In this document: positions 25,233-34,132 of the stretch, piece after piece | Position numbering within the stretch: the first letter of the stretch is position 1 | Layout: each line of letters opens with the position of its first letter | Assembly (NCBI GenBank): GCA_015067825.1 | Contig: SVLQ01000014.1 | Coordinates: forward strand, 1 to 64,000 | Length of the DNA stretch: 64,000 nucleotides | Source: Oscillospiraceae bacterium | GTDB taxonomy: Bacteria > Bacillota > Clostridia > Oscillospirales > QAMX01 | Direction: 5' to 3' | Program-made: the position numbers and the translations under genes | The notes under the pieces: model-generated | What the model was told of the DNA's origin: nothing | Seen by the model: the letters and a program-made list of their open reading frames with translations, nothing else | Databases searched by the model: none

Positions 25233-25700
25233 ATGACGGAATCGGACATTGCCGCATTGGAGCGGGTGATTTTTGACCGTGGACACGGTTCGGCCTGGGG
25301 AAACCAGTTTTTTACCGAGCTTACAGCCAAAGAATTGGTCGTCACCCGTTTTTTTGATCCCGCCGATCCAACGCGCACTCTGCTCACCCGCACAAATCAA
25401 GTACTGGCACCGGAAGAGTGGCCGCAACTCACCGCAGCCATAGCCACACTTTTGCCGCACCTATCCCGAAACAAGAGGTTCTTGCGGCTGTTTGTCCGCA
25501 AGAATTTTCCCGCCGCATCCGATGGTACGGCGTATCGCAGGCTGACGATTTTCTTCCATAGAGGCCGTAAGCTCCACCGCTTTGACGCCGCGTTGCCCGC
25601 ATGCCCCGAGTCTGCCACACTCGAGCAATTGCTCGAACAAATGAGCCTGACCCGCTTCGCCGCGGAATCTCATACAAATAATTCCAAAAGAAAGGTTTGA
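25233..25700 (+). CDS. Hypothetical protein, first gene of the surface-protein cluster
   Basis: A 155-residue soluble protein with no signal peptide, membrane helix or motif I recognise. The start at 25233 is chosen because AAGGAGGT (25219-25226) precedes it by 6 bases. It has a mixed alpha/beta appearance, with a basic middle ('FLRLFVRKNF', 'RLTIFFHRGRKLHRF'). It is followed within 10 bases by the next hypothetical gene, so it probably belongs to the plus-strand unit that runs into the SLH genes. Confidence 0.7.
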   Translation: MTESDIAALERVIFDRGHGSAWGNQFFTELTAKELVVTRFFDPADPTRTLLTRTNQVLAPEEWPQLTAAIATLLPHLSRNKRFLRLFVRKNFPAASDGTAYRRLTIFFHRGRKLHRFDAALPACPESATLEQLLEQMSLTRFAAESHTNNSKRKV

Positions 25701-25710
25701 GGTGTACACT

Positions 25711-26262
25711 ATGAGTATTTTTGACAAGCTGAAGAACAAAGCAACCCAGGCCGTGCAGTCGCTCGGCAACAAAAGCGAGACCTTTACCTTCACGTCTCTG
25801 CCCGAAAGCCTTGCACAGATGAAGGCGCTGCCCGAAGCGAGCCTGAGCTCGCCCTATCAGACGGCCGCGCTGACGGTCTGCGCGCTGTGCGCCTACGCCG
25901 CCGACAAGCAGATCGGCACGGAGATGCTCAACTTCCTGCGCGGCCCGCGCCCGCTGAGCGGCGTCGACATTTCTTTCCTGAACGACCGTTTCCGCGACGG
26001 CCACCACGTCCCCTTCTCCTACTTCCAGGGCGCGACACCCGAAAACAACTACACGCCGTCCGAACCCTACACGGTGACCATCACGTCCAACCCCTATTCC
26101 GACGCCAACGAAGGCTACAAGAAGCTCTTTATCGCCAGCGGCGGCGCCGACAATCCGCGTGAGATCGTGCTGCGCAGAAAAGGAGACGGCACGTGGTGCC
26201 TTTGGGAGCAGTTCCTGCTCGTCAGTATCCGCAAAGCGCACGAGGACGATCCGTGGGCGTAA
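25711..26262 (+). CDS. Hypothetical protein, possibly DUF6935-like
   Basis: A 183-residue protein beginning 'MSIFDKLKNKATQAVQSLGNK', an amphipathic N-terminal helix. A helical bundle follows ('YQTAALTVCALCAYAADKQIG'), then a beta-rich half ('YTVTITSNPYSD', 'REIVLRRKGDGTWCLWEQFLLVSIRKAHEDDPWA'). I associate this layout with the DUF6935 group but cannot confirm it. The ATG at 25711 lies 6 bases after GAGGTG. The next gene overlaps its end by 10 bases, which argues for a joint function. Confidence 0.7.
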   Translation: MSIFDKLKNKATQAVQSLGNKSETFTFTSLPESLAQMKALPEASLSSPYQTAALTVCALCAYAADKQIGTEMLNFLRGPRPLSGVDISFLNDRFRDGHHVPFSYFQGATPENNYTPSEPYTVTITSNPYSDANEGYKKLFIASGGADNPREIVLRRKGDGTWCLWEQFLLVSIRKAHEDDPWA

Positions 26263-26810
26263 GCAAGCCTGCGAGGCTCTTGGGCGCACTCCGAACAGCG
26301 TTTTGCCGCAAACCGACCGATACGGAAGCGATTGACGGCGGAAAGTACAGCGTTGTTGACACGACTGTGCCCAAATCGATCCGTTGCCGCAGGATCACCT
26401 CGTTTTTCTGCACGTTTTCCACCGTGGCGTATCTGGATTCCCCCGAAGCTCCGCCGGCCGGAATTTACCGACTGGAGGCCAGACGAACCGGAAACTCAGC
26501 CGACTGCCGATACAGCTTCCGTCCGCGCGACGACAGCTGTACCGACACGATATTTACCGCCGACCGTTCGTTTCTCGACGATCTCTCCGGAATCGTCGGG
26601 AAACGGAAGTTGGTGCAGTTCAACGGCATGCACACAAGCGTTTCCGGTCTGCCGGATTTCTACGGTGCCGAGCTCCGCATCTGCTACGCATCCGGTGAAT
26701 CCATCTCCGCATCCGACAATGAGGATTGTTTTCTGCCACCGGCTGCCCTGACAGATTTTGTCAGGGCTTTTGCCAATCGGGGCGCTATCCCTGAAAACCA
26801 AGAGCGATAA
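26253..26810 (+). CDS. Hypothetical protein overlapping the previous gene
   Basis: A 185-residue protein from the GTG at 26253, which overlaps the previous stop by 10 bases and has GAGG 7 bases upstream. A longer frame exists upstream but would overlap by 70 bases with no ribosome binding site. The sequence looks like a compact beta-sandwich ('GIYRLEARRTGNSADCRYSF') with no signal peptide or known motif. It ends 31 bases before the first SLH gene. Confidence 0.6.
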   Translation: MGVSKPARLLGALRTAFCRKPTDTEAIDGGKYSVVDTTVPKSIRCRRITSFFCTFSTVAYLDSPEAPPAGIYRLEARRTGNSADCRYSFRPRDDSCTDTIFTADRSFLDDLSGIVGKRKLVQFNGMHTSVSGLPDFYGAELRICYASGESISASDNEDCFLPPAALTDFVRAFANRGAIPENQER

Positions 26811-26841
26811 ACCGTTCATCAAGAGAAAGAGAGAATTTGCC

Positions 26842-29169
26842 ATGAAAAAGAGAATTGTCAGCTTGCTGCTCTGCTGTGCGATGCTTTTGAGCCTCGCGCC
26901 GTTTGGTGCTGCAGCCGAAACGGTTCGCGTTTCGTACAGCAAAATCGACCCCTACATCTACTCCGGCGGTATTTTCGACGCGGAAGTCTACGTTTCGTCT
27001 TCCTCGCCCAATATCAGTTACCAGTGGCAGGCAGACGCCGCATTCGGCGACGGTCACTGGTTAGATTTGGAAGATAATCAGCGCTGGAAGGGCACGCAGA
27101 CGGCGCACCTGCAGCTCCTGACCGAGCCCAACAACGGCAACACCCTCGGCTCCGGTTGGGAGGACATTCCCTACCGCTGCCTGGTCACCGTCGACGGCAA
27201 GCATTATCCCACGCAGCCCTGCCACATCAACATCCTGCCGCTCGAGCAGCTCTTCGACGATATGGAACGCTCCGGTCAGGGTAACTTCCGTGCGTTCTTC
27301 GATGACGTTACGGTCACCGCTAGCAGCAGCACGCCCTTCTCCTGTGAAGCCGGCGAAAGCTTCTCGTTCCGTCTGGAAGATATCGGAGGCGGTTCGGATG
27401 CCAACACCTATCTGGAGGAATCCGAAGTCGTTTTCGTGCCTGAGATCATCGTGACCGAAGGTACCGAGGTCACCCGATACCGCGGTGAAGGCACCTACAT
27501 GCCCCGCACGATCGGCAAAAACACCGTTCAGGTGCAGTTTGTGCTGCGCATGGAGATCGGCGGCAACAAGATCGAAGAGGCCATCACGGAACAGACCAAC
27601 TACGTCAGCGTGGTCGCACCCAACGCGATCGGCTCGGCGCAGACCCGTTACGAGTTCTCGTTGCTCGAATATCCCTACAACCAGTCGAAGAAGCTGATCA
27701 CCGTACCGAAAAACGACGGTGTCATTCTGCTCGCACCGGCCGGTTCCAGTTGGTGGCTCGTTTCCTACAAAAATACGATCGGTTATGCCGCCACGTCTGC
27801 GCTGGTCATCAACCAGTTTATCGGCTCGGTCGACGTGCGCCTTGAGGCCCCTGTCGCCGGGAATGTCGCCGATTCCACGGTTGAAATTACCGACACGACC
27901 TATACGCAGCACAGCGTTGACTGGTACGACAAAACTGCCGGCAGTTTTTTGGATCCGGGCGACCGTTTTATCGCCGGCCACACCTACTCCGCCACCATTT
28001 GGCTCGAGGTTGCCGACGGTTGCCAGTTTACGACCGATCTTTCCGGCAACCCCACCGTTATCGGCAAGCTCAACGGAGAAGTCGTGGGCGTCCACCGCCC
28101 CTATGAACAGGATCCGAGTTATGTGATCGAGCTTGTAAAAACGTACGCTCCGCTCGCCAGCACCCATACCTGCCACCGCGTTTTGATCCCGAAGGTGGAA
28201 CCGACCTGTACCGAATCCGGCCGCGCCGCTTACTACCGCTGTGAATGCGGCAAGATCTACCTCAACGCTACCGGCGGTTCGCCTGTTTCTCTCAGCTCGG
28301 TCGCCATAATTCCGGCAACCGGTCACACCGAATCGGATTGGGTGGTCAGCGAATACAAGCACTACAAGAAGTGCACCGACTGCGGCATTCAGATCGCGGG
28401 GACGGAAGGCCAGCACAGCGGTGGTTCCGCCACGGTAAATGAAGGCCCAATCTGCGTGGTCTGCGGCACGGAATATGGTTCGCCGAATGCGCACACGCAC
28501 AACTTTGTTCCCAAGCAGAGCGAATACATGCACTGGGACGAGTGCACGAGCTGCGGCGTGATGGACCAGATGGAGCTTCACACATTCGTGAACGGCGTCT
28601 GCACCGAATGCGGAGCCAAAGAAGTCACCTACGACGACGTTTTCTTCACCGACGTTTCCAAAACGGCCTACTACTATGACGCCGTGATGTGGGCGGTAGA
28701 GGAAGGAATTACCACCGGCACCTCTGCGACCACCTTCAGCCCCAACGCCACCTGCTCTCGTGCGCAGGCCGTGACCTTCCTCTGGCGCGCGACCGGTTCG
28801 CCTGAACCTTCGGTATTCGCCAAGGCCTTTGCCGACGTTCCGGCCGGCGCATACTACGAAAAGGCCGTCAAATGGGCGGTTGGCAGCGACATCACCAACG
28901 GCACCTCCGCGACCACCTTCAGTCCGAATCTCGACTGCTCCCGCGGCCAGATCGTCACGCTCCTGTGGCGTATGTTCGGCTGCCCCGAAGTCTCCGGCAA
29001 TAACCCCTTCACCGATGTCCCCGCCAACGCTTACTACTACGACGCCGTGATGTGGGCGGTCGAACGCGGTATCACCAACGGCACCTCGGCGACCACCTTC
29101 AGCCCCAACGCAGTCTGTTCCCGCGGTCAGATCGTCACCTTCCTCTACCGCGCGATCAGCGGCAATTAA
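26842..29169 (+). CDS. SLH-domain surface protein 1
   Basis: A 775-residue secreted protein. A signal peptide of about 26 residues ends in 'FGAAA'. The long body is beta-rich and probably Ig-like. Residues about 450-595 hold several CxxC pairs in 'YYRCECGKIY', 'CTDCG', 'CVVCG' and 'CTSCG', resembling small zinc-ribbon repeats found in Clostridial surface proteins. Three SLH repeats end the protein (about 600-775), each with 'WAV..GIT.GTSATTFSPN', and would bind it to cell-wall polymer. The ATG at 26842 fits the signal peptide. It is followed by a paralogue with a nearly identical SLH region. Confidence 0.9.
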   Translation: MKKRIVSLLLCCAMLLSLAPFGAAAETVRVSYSKIDPYIYSGGIFDAEVYVSSSSPNISYQWQADAAFGDGHWLDLEDNQRWKGTQTAHLQLLTEPNNGNTLGSGWEDIPYRCLVTVDGKHYPTQPCHINILPLEQLFDDMERSGQGNFRAFFDDVTVTASSSTPFSCEAGESFSFRLEDIGGGSDANTYLEESEVVFVPEIIVTEGTEVTRYRGEGTYMPRTIGKNTVQVQFVLRMEIGGNKIEEAITEQTNYVSVVAPNAIGSAQTRYEFSLLEYPYNQSKKLITVPKNDGVILLAPAGSSWWLVSYKNTIGYAATSALVINQFIGSVDVRLEAPVAGNVADSTVEITDTTYTQHSVDWYDKTAGSFLDPGDRFIAGHTYSATIWLEVADGCQFTTDLSGNPTVIGKLNGEVVGVHRPYEQDPSYVIELVKTYAPLASTHTCHRVLIPKVEPTCTESGRAAYYRCECGKIYLNATGGSPVSLSSVAIIPATGHTESDWVVSEYKHYKKCTDCGIQIAGTEGQHSGGSATVNEGPICVVCGTEYGSPNAHTHNFVPKQSEYMHWDECTSCGVMDQMELHTFVNGVCTECGAKEVTYDDVFFTDVSKTAYYYDAVMWAVEEGITTGTSATTFSPNATCSRAQAVTFLWRATGSPEPSVFAKAFADVPAGAYYEKAVKWAVGSDITNGTSATTFSPNLDCSRGQIVTLLWRMFGCPEVSGNNPFTDVPANAYYYDAVMWAVERGITNGTSATTFSPNAVCSRGQIVTFLYRAISGN
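28643..29166 (+). repeat. SLH-coding direct repeat, copy 1
   Basis: This roughly 520-base segment encodes the three SLH units of surface protein 1. It is very similar at the DNA level to 31077-31600, with long identical stretches through the third unit. Confidence 0.85.
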
Positions 29170-29215
29170 GCGGCACGTTTCCCCATATCCTTGACTGTAA
29201 ACGGAGGAATCAGCT

Positions 29216-31603
29216 ATGAAACGACGTCTTCTTTGCTTCCTTTTGTGTTTTTCATTTCTCTTCGCCCTGATGCCCCTGCCCGCACAAGCAACCTTCATCC
29301 CCTACGTTGAAGTCGGTATCACCCGTCCCGTCGTCGGCGGGCGGGCAATCCGCTACTGGAACGGCAACATCGAAGTCCCCGAAGACGCCCCGTACGAAGG
29401 CGTTTTCGTGAGCTATTGGCGGGACGAATACGGCAACGAGATCAACGACGAGAACTACCGCTTTGAAGCCAACCGCACCTATTCGATCAAGATCACCGTC
29501 CACACGGAATTGGCTGACGGTTTTACCACCGCAACCAAAATGCGCCTGAAGGATATCCCCACCTCGGCCTACTCGGTCCGGTTCGATAACTGCATCAACG
29601 GTTACCTTTCCTACGTCTTCACCTTCCGCCTCGGCGGAACCACGACCGATACCACAATCGACACGCTGCGTATCAGCGGTATCGGCACACCCCAGGTGTT
29701 GGGAACGCCGGCCGAAGAAGTGACGGTTACCTACAACAACACCAACGGCTACCACCTCTCCTGGCGCGGTGAATTCGATGCCGACGGCCGCTTCCGTGAC
29801 GGTTGGACCTATACGATGAAACTCACCGTCTACGCCGTCGACGGCTACAAATTCGCCACCGACGGTTCGCTCGACGTCACCATCGACGGCAAGCGCCCCG
29901 ACTATATCTCCAGCATCGGCAGAGCTGTCACCCTGACCAGCTACTACACGCTTCCGCCTTCCGATATCATCGGCTCCGTCTGCATTGAAGGACTGTGGCC
30001 GACCGCCGGCAGCTACGCGCATCCGTTGAAATCCGGCCAGCTCAAGGTCCCGTCCGATGCCAACTACAAGATCGACGATATCACCTACGAAGGCGTCTGG
30101 CACGACGAAAACGGCAAGGCAATGACCTCCAACGACCCGTTTATCTCCGGTCGGAAGTACTCCTACACCGTCTTCGTTTCACCCAAGAACCCCTTGACCC
30201 ATAAATTCAGCACCGATACCGCAGGCTATTTGAGCCACCATCCGTTCGACGCCTATTCGGCCAAGCAAGTTGCCTACAAGGACTATTCGAAGGAATATAC
30301 GCTCGGCTTCACCTACACCATCCTCTCGCGCCCCGCCACCGACAGTATTACCGACGTCAGCGTCTTTGAGATCGACGTACCCAAGGCCGGCCGCACGCCC
30401 GACATGCACTTTGCGCTCGGCAGCGCCGGATACTACCTGTACCCGACCGACGGCATGACCTGGACGGAAGACGGCTACAGCATGAATCCGACCGATACCT
30501 TCCGCGAAGGCCACCGCTACGCCGTTTCGATCTGGCTGCAGGCCAAGCCCGGCTACGAATTTGCCACCGGCGTTACCGGCAATCCCTCGGTTTCGGCCCG
30601 TTTTAACGGTGAGTCGATCAAGGTGAACCGCGCCTACGAACAGGATCCGTCGGACGTGATCGAGCTTTTCTACGATTTCGGCACGCTCCACACCCACCAG
30701 ATGACCGCGATCGCCCGCCTCGAACCCACCTGCACCGAAGACGGTCAGGAGGCGCACTATCTCTGCGTGACCTGCGGCAAGTTCTTTGCCGATGCCGCCG
30801 GATCGACCCAAATTGACCCCAAAACGTGGGGCGCGATCCCCGCACCCGGCCACACCGGCGGTACGGCAACCGTAACCGAGCTCGCCCACTGCGACGTCTG
30901 CGGTTCGCCCTACGGGGAATACGCCACCCACACGCATGAATACTACAGCAGTGCCCAGCTTTGGGAGCATTGGAAAGAATGCGCGATCTGCGGCGACATC
31001 ATCGACCTGGAATACCACCAGCTCAACGAGTACGGCAAATGTGAGGGCTGCGGTTTCATCGATCCGATGGCCTCGCCGTTCACCGACGTCAGTTCTTCTG
31101 CCTATTACTATGAGCCCGTTTTGTGGGCCGTTGCCTATGACATCACCACAGGTACCTCTGCTACCACCTTCAGCCCCGACGCCACCTGTTCTCGTGCGCA
31201 GGCCGTGACCTTCCTTTGGCGCGCAACCGGTTCACCCGATCCGTCGGTATTTGCCAAGACCTTTGCCGATGTTCCGGCCGGTGCGTATTACGAAAAAGCC
31301 GTCAAATGGGCGGTCGGCAGCAGCATCACCAACGGTACCTCCGCGACGACCTTCAGCCCGAACACCGACTGTTCCCGCGCTCAGATCGTCACGCTCCTGT
31401 GGCGTATGTTCGGCTGTCCCGAAGTCTCCGGCAAAAATCCCTTCACCGATGTCCCCGCCAACGCTTACTATTACGACGCTGTGATGTGGGCGGTTGAACG
31501 CGGTATCACCAACGGCACCTCGGCGACCACGTTCAGCCCCAACACCGTCTGTACGCGCGGTCAGATCGTCACCTTCCTCTTCCGCGCGATCAGCGGTGAA
31601 TAA
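29216..31603 (+). CDS. SLH-domain surface protein 2
   Basis: A 795-residue secreted protein. The signal peptide (about 26 residues) ends in 'PAQA'. Repeated beta-rich modules recur, marked by 'FREGHRYAVSIWLQAKPGYEFATGVTGNPS', matching a module of protein 1. A cysteine-rich stretch ('CVTCGKFF', 'CDVCG', 'CAICG', 'CEGCG') precedes three SLH repeats (about 620-795). GGAGG lies before the ATG, 46 bases after protein 1. The shared domain order shows that the two genes arose by duplication. Expected role: cell-wall-bound surface layer or adhesin component. Confidence 0.9.
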   Translation: MKRRLLCFLLCFSFLFALMPLPAQATFIPYVEVGITRPVVGGRAIRYWNGNIEVPEDAPYEGVFVSYWRDEYGNEINDENYRFEANRTYSIKITVHTELADGFTTATKMRLKDIPTSAYSVRFDNCINGYLSYVFTFRLGGTTTDTTIDTLRISGIGTPQVLGTPAEEVTVTYNNTNGYHLSWRGEFDADGRFRDGWTYTMKLTVYAVDGYKFATDGSLDVTIDGKRPDYISSIGRAVTLTSYYTLPPSDIIGSVCIEGLWPTAGSYAHPLKSGQLKVPSDANYKIDDITYEGVWHDENGKAMTSNDPFISGRKYSYTVFVSPKNPLTHKFSTDTAGYLSHHPFDAYSAKQVAYKDYSKEYTLGFTYTILSRPATDSITDVSVFEIDVPKAGRTPDMHFALGSAGYYLYPTDGMTWTEDGYSMNPTDTFREGHRYAVSIWLQAKPGYEFATGVTGNPSVSARFNGESIKVNRAYEQDPSDVIELFYDFGTLHTHQMTAIARLEPTCTEDGQEAHYLCVTCGKFFADAAGSTQIDPKTWGAIPAPGHTGGTATVTELAHCDVCGSPYGEYATHTHEYYSSAQLWEHWKECAICGDIIDLEYHQLNEYGKCEGCGFIDPMASPFTDVSSSAYYYEPVLWAVAYDITTGTSATTFSPDATCSRAQAVTFLWRATGSPDPSVFAKTFADVPAGAYYEKAVKWAVGSSITNGTSATTFSPNTDCSRAQIVTLLWRMFGCPEVSGKNPFTDVPANAYYYDAVMWAVERGITNGTSATTFSPNTVCTRGQIVTFLFRAISGE
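31077..31600 (+). repeat. SLH-coding direct repeat, copy 2
   Basis: The partner of 28643-29166, in the same orientation about 2.4 kb away. The low divergence suggests recent duplication or gene conversion. Confidence 0.85.
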
Positions 31604-31624
31604 CCAGAAGATTGGAGAGCAACC

Positions 31625-33238
31625 ATGAAACAGAGAATTTGCAGCATTCTGCTGCTGGCCGCAGTTTTAGCCGGCGTCTTCCTCCTGCCCGCGGCCGCCA
31701 TTCCGGGGTTCCCGACCATCGTCCTGCAGCCGCAGAGCCCCCATTACCCGGAAGGCGGTGAGGCCGTCTATTCCGTCGAGGTCGAAAGCTACGATATGAG
31801 CTGCACGTGGTATCTGGACTACAACGGCGTGACCTACAACCTTTCCGACCCAAACGCGTCCAGACCGTGGAAAGAGCACGTCAGCGTTGCGTTTGGTGCG
31901 CGTGAAGACGGCAATGTCTTCAGCTATTTCTTCGACGGCATCGGTGCCGGGCTCAGCGGCAGCCGGATCTGGTGCGAGATCACCGACGGCGTGAACACCG
32001 TCCGCAGCCAAAACGCCTACATCACCGTGCAGGGCAGCGCCGAACCGCCCACGATCCTCTATGTCCCCTACGGCATTACGGTTGCCCTCAACGAGCCGCT
32101 GGATATTCCCTGTGTTGCTGCGGCTCCGGAAGGCCACCAGCTCACCTATATTTGGTACGAAACCACCACCGGCGAGCTCCCCGACATCAAGGCGTTGGAA
32201 GATGCCTCGATGTATTCCGATTATCTGACCTGTGATACCTCCGTGACCGGCACGCGTTACTACGTCTGCGGTGTCCAGACCGATGAAGGCGCCATGACCT
32301 ACAGCAACGTCATCGCCGTTACGGTCGAAGAGCCGCAGGCCGCGCCGCCGAAGATCCTGACCGATTCGCTTCCCAATGCCGTCGTCGGAGAATCCTACTC
32401 CGTCACGCTCGGTTGCACCGATCCCAACGCGATCTTCTACCCCTATCTTTCCCCCACCGGCCCCAACCAAATGGCCGATGCGGGACTGGAAATCACCTCG
32501 GACGGTGTCCTCTTTGGCACGCCTACAACCCCCGGCACCTATTCCTTCGCGATTTGCGCGATGGGTGCGGCAAACGAGGACTATAAGTTCTACACGCTCG
32601 TCGTCGAAGAAGCCGAAGTCTACTACCCGCCGGAAATCACCGTGCTTTCGATTTCTGACGCGACTGCGGACGAACCGTACGAATTCCAGCTCACCTGCTC
32701 CGAACCCAACGCGTTCTTCTACATCTATACCCTTACCGGTCCCACGGACTTTGAAAAAACCGGATTGAAGCTCTCCGAGGACGGTCTCCTCTCCGGCACC
32801 CCCACCACCCCCGGTACATATCGCTTCACAGTTTGCGCGATGGGCGCGCGTGACGAAGCCTACCGTGAATTCACCCTTACGGTTCACGCCCCCGAAACGA
32901 CTCCGGCCACTAATATCACCACACCCACAACCACCCTTCCGACCACGCCCGCACCGACAACCGAAGTGACCTCCGAGGCCACCACTCCGGCTACCACCCC
33001 GGCAACGTCCGAAACGACACCCGCACCGACCGGTGAGACCACACCTGCCGCGACCACGGTCGAAGCGGTCACCACTCCGGCAACCGAACCGGATGCCACA
33101 CAGACCACGCCGTCGGCTACTGAGCCGACCGAAGAACCCAAATCGGGGCTTCCGGTTTGGGCGGCGCCCGCGATCGGTGTTGCAGCTGCTGCCGCTGGTG
33201 TCGGCGGAACGCTGGTGTTCCTCAAAAAGCGCAAGTAG
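31625..33238 (+). CDS. Ig-like surface protein with Thr-rich stalk and C-terminal membrane anchor
   Basis: A 537-residue protein. The signal peptide (about 25 residues) ends in 'LPAAA'. Ig-like domains follow; two of them (about 240-335 and 336-425) are clear tandem copies with the putative-Ig signature 'GLL.GTPTTPGTY.F..CAMGA'. Residues about 428-505 form a Thr/Pro/Ala stalk of TTPATT-type repeats. A hydrophobic helix ends in KKRK. No LPxTG-type sorting motif precedes the helix, so the protein is held in the membrane. It is 22 bases after SLH gene 2 and probably part of the same operon. Confidence 0.88.
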   Translation: MKQRICSILLLAAVLAGVFLLPAAAIPGFPTIVLQPQSPHYPEGGEAVYSVEVESYDMSCTWYLDYNGVTYNLSDPNASRPWKEHVSVAFGAREDGNVFSYFFDGIGAGLSGSRIWCEITDGVNTVRSQNAYITVQGSAEPPTILYVPYGITVALNEPLDIPCVAAAPEGHQLTYIWYETTTGELPDIKALEDASMYSDYLTCDTSVTGTRYYVCGVQTDEGAMTYSNVIAVTVEEPQAAPPKILTDSLPNAVVGESYSVTLGCTDPNAIFYPYLSPTGPNQMADAGLEITSDGVLFGTPTTPGTYSFAICAMGAANEDYKFYTLVVEEAEVYYPPEITVLSISDATADEPYEFQLTCSEPNAFFYIYTLTGPTDFEKTGLKLSEDGLLSGTPTTPGTYRFTVCAMGARDEAYREFTLTVHAPETTPATNITTPTTTLPTTPAPTTEVTSEATTPATTPATSETTPAPTGETTPAATTVEAVTTPATEPDATQTTPSATEPTEEPKSGLPVWAAPAIGVAAAAAGVGGTLVFLKKRK

Positions 33239-33275
33239 AACACCCGAGCGGTCGGAGAGGAGTGATCGAATCCTT

Positions 33276-33647
33276 ATGGTAAACAAAGAAACCGCCGCCT
33301 ACAAAATCATCTCTGCCGCCGACGGCAATCGCTACTGTTTTTACTGCGATCTGTCCGGCGCAGCCATCTGCACGACAGGCCCATACCGCCGCCAGACACC
33401 CGAAGCCGAACTGATGGCCGCGTGGGAAACAGAAGGCCGCAGTCACTTCAACCACTGCAAAAAATGTGGGAAATGGGTTTCGGACACGATGTTCAACGCC
33501 GACGTACTCGAATGTGTCGCCTGTACGCCGTGGGAAAGCGATCTCAACTATTGTCCGCAGTGCGGGTATAAGCTCGATGCCGTAAGCCCATCCTGTCCCA
33601 ACTGCGGCGTATCGTTTTTTGACGAAGGAGGCCAAAACGATGCCTGA
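33276..33647 (+). CDS. Zinc-ribbon protein 1
   Basis: A 123-residue cytoplasmic protein. It carries CxxC pairs in 'CFYCD', 'CKKCGKW', 'CVAC', 'CPQCG' and 'CPNCG', which make up to two or three zinc ribbons around a short helical region. The ATG at 33276 is the first sensible start; GAGAGG lies about 15 bases upstream, so initiation may be weak. It overlaps the next gene by 8 bases. Proteins of this kind often act as scaffolds or regulators; no specific function is evident. Confidence 0.75.
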   Translation: MVNKETAAYKIISAADGNRYCFYCDLSGAAICTTGPYRRQTPEAELMAAWETEGRSHFNHCKKCGKWVSDTMFNADVLECVACTPWESDLNYCPQCGYKLDAVSPSCPNCGVSFFDEGGQNDA

Positions 33648-33945
33648 CCCCCGCGAAGTGCGCGCCGAAGCAATGAAGCGCTTTGGCTTCGGCCCGGAGG
33701 CGATGAAGCAGCGCAAGGTCTGCCGCGTTTGTGGCGCGACCGAGGATGCTGCGGAAAGCTTCTGCCGAAGATGCGGCACGGTTTTGCCCAAAGAGACACT
33801 CTTTGATCTCTACAAGGTGCACCATCTCTACTGCCCGGTGTGCGACACGGTCGTTGCGAATACGGCGCGTTTCTGCCCCAGCTGCGGTGCCGTGCTCCGG
33901 CAGCCGGTGGTGACCGAATTCCGCCCAACCAAAGCCGCATTGTAA
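33640..33945 (+). CDS. Zinc-ribbon protein 2
   Basis: A 101-residue protein with a helical N-terminus ('DPREVRAEAMKRFGFGPEAM') and two four-cysteine ribbons, 'CRVCG...CRRCG' and 'CPVC...CPSCG'. The ATG at 33640 has GAAGGAGG 8 bases upstream and lies inside the end of zinc-ribbon gene 1, implying coupled translation. A strong terminator follows and closes the surface-protein cluster. Confidence 0.78.
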   Translation: MPDPREVRAEAMKRFGFGPEAMKQRKVCRVCGATEDAAESFCRRCGTVLPKETLFDLYKVHHLYCPVCDTVVANTARFCPSCGAVLRQPVVTEFRPTKAAL

Positions 33946-33957
33946 GCCACCCGATCT

Positions 33958-33999
33958 CTCGCCCCGCAAGACAGATTCTTGCGGGGCGAGTTTTGTTTT
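33958..33999 (+). terminator. Terminator of the surface-protein cluster
   Basis: CTCGCCCCGCAAGA pairs with TCTTGCGGGGCGAG, followed by TTTTGTTTT. Confidence 0.93.
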
Positions 34000-34024
34000 G
34001 GGCGCTTTTTCAGGCGGTATTTGC

Positions 34025-34053
34025 TTGATTTTGGCCGACAGATATATTATAAT
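34025..34053 (+). promoter_or_regulatory. Promoter of uxaE
   Basis: TTGATT (34025-34030), 17 bases, TATAAT (34048-34053), about 80 bases before the start. Confidence 0.78.
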
Positions 34054-34132
34054 GTATATATAATTGAGCGAGTATGCCTTGCGCGTTTTTTCAAAAAAAC
34101 GGCAGGCCGAACGCACAAAGGAGAATGCTGAT

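Noticed and set aside
24904-25257. A minus-strand 117-codon frame in the leader of the solute-binding protein gene
   Set aside because: No ribosome binding site at any of its ATGs, and it begins upstream of the predicted promoter.
27061-29298. A 745-codon minus-strand frame opposite SLH protein 1
   Set aside because: The plus-strand gene has a signal peptide and SLH repeats; the opposite frame is low-complexity and lacks motifs.
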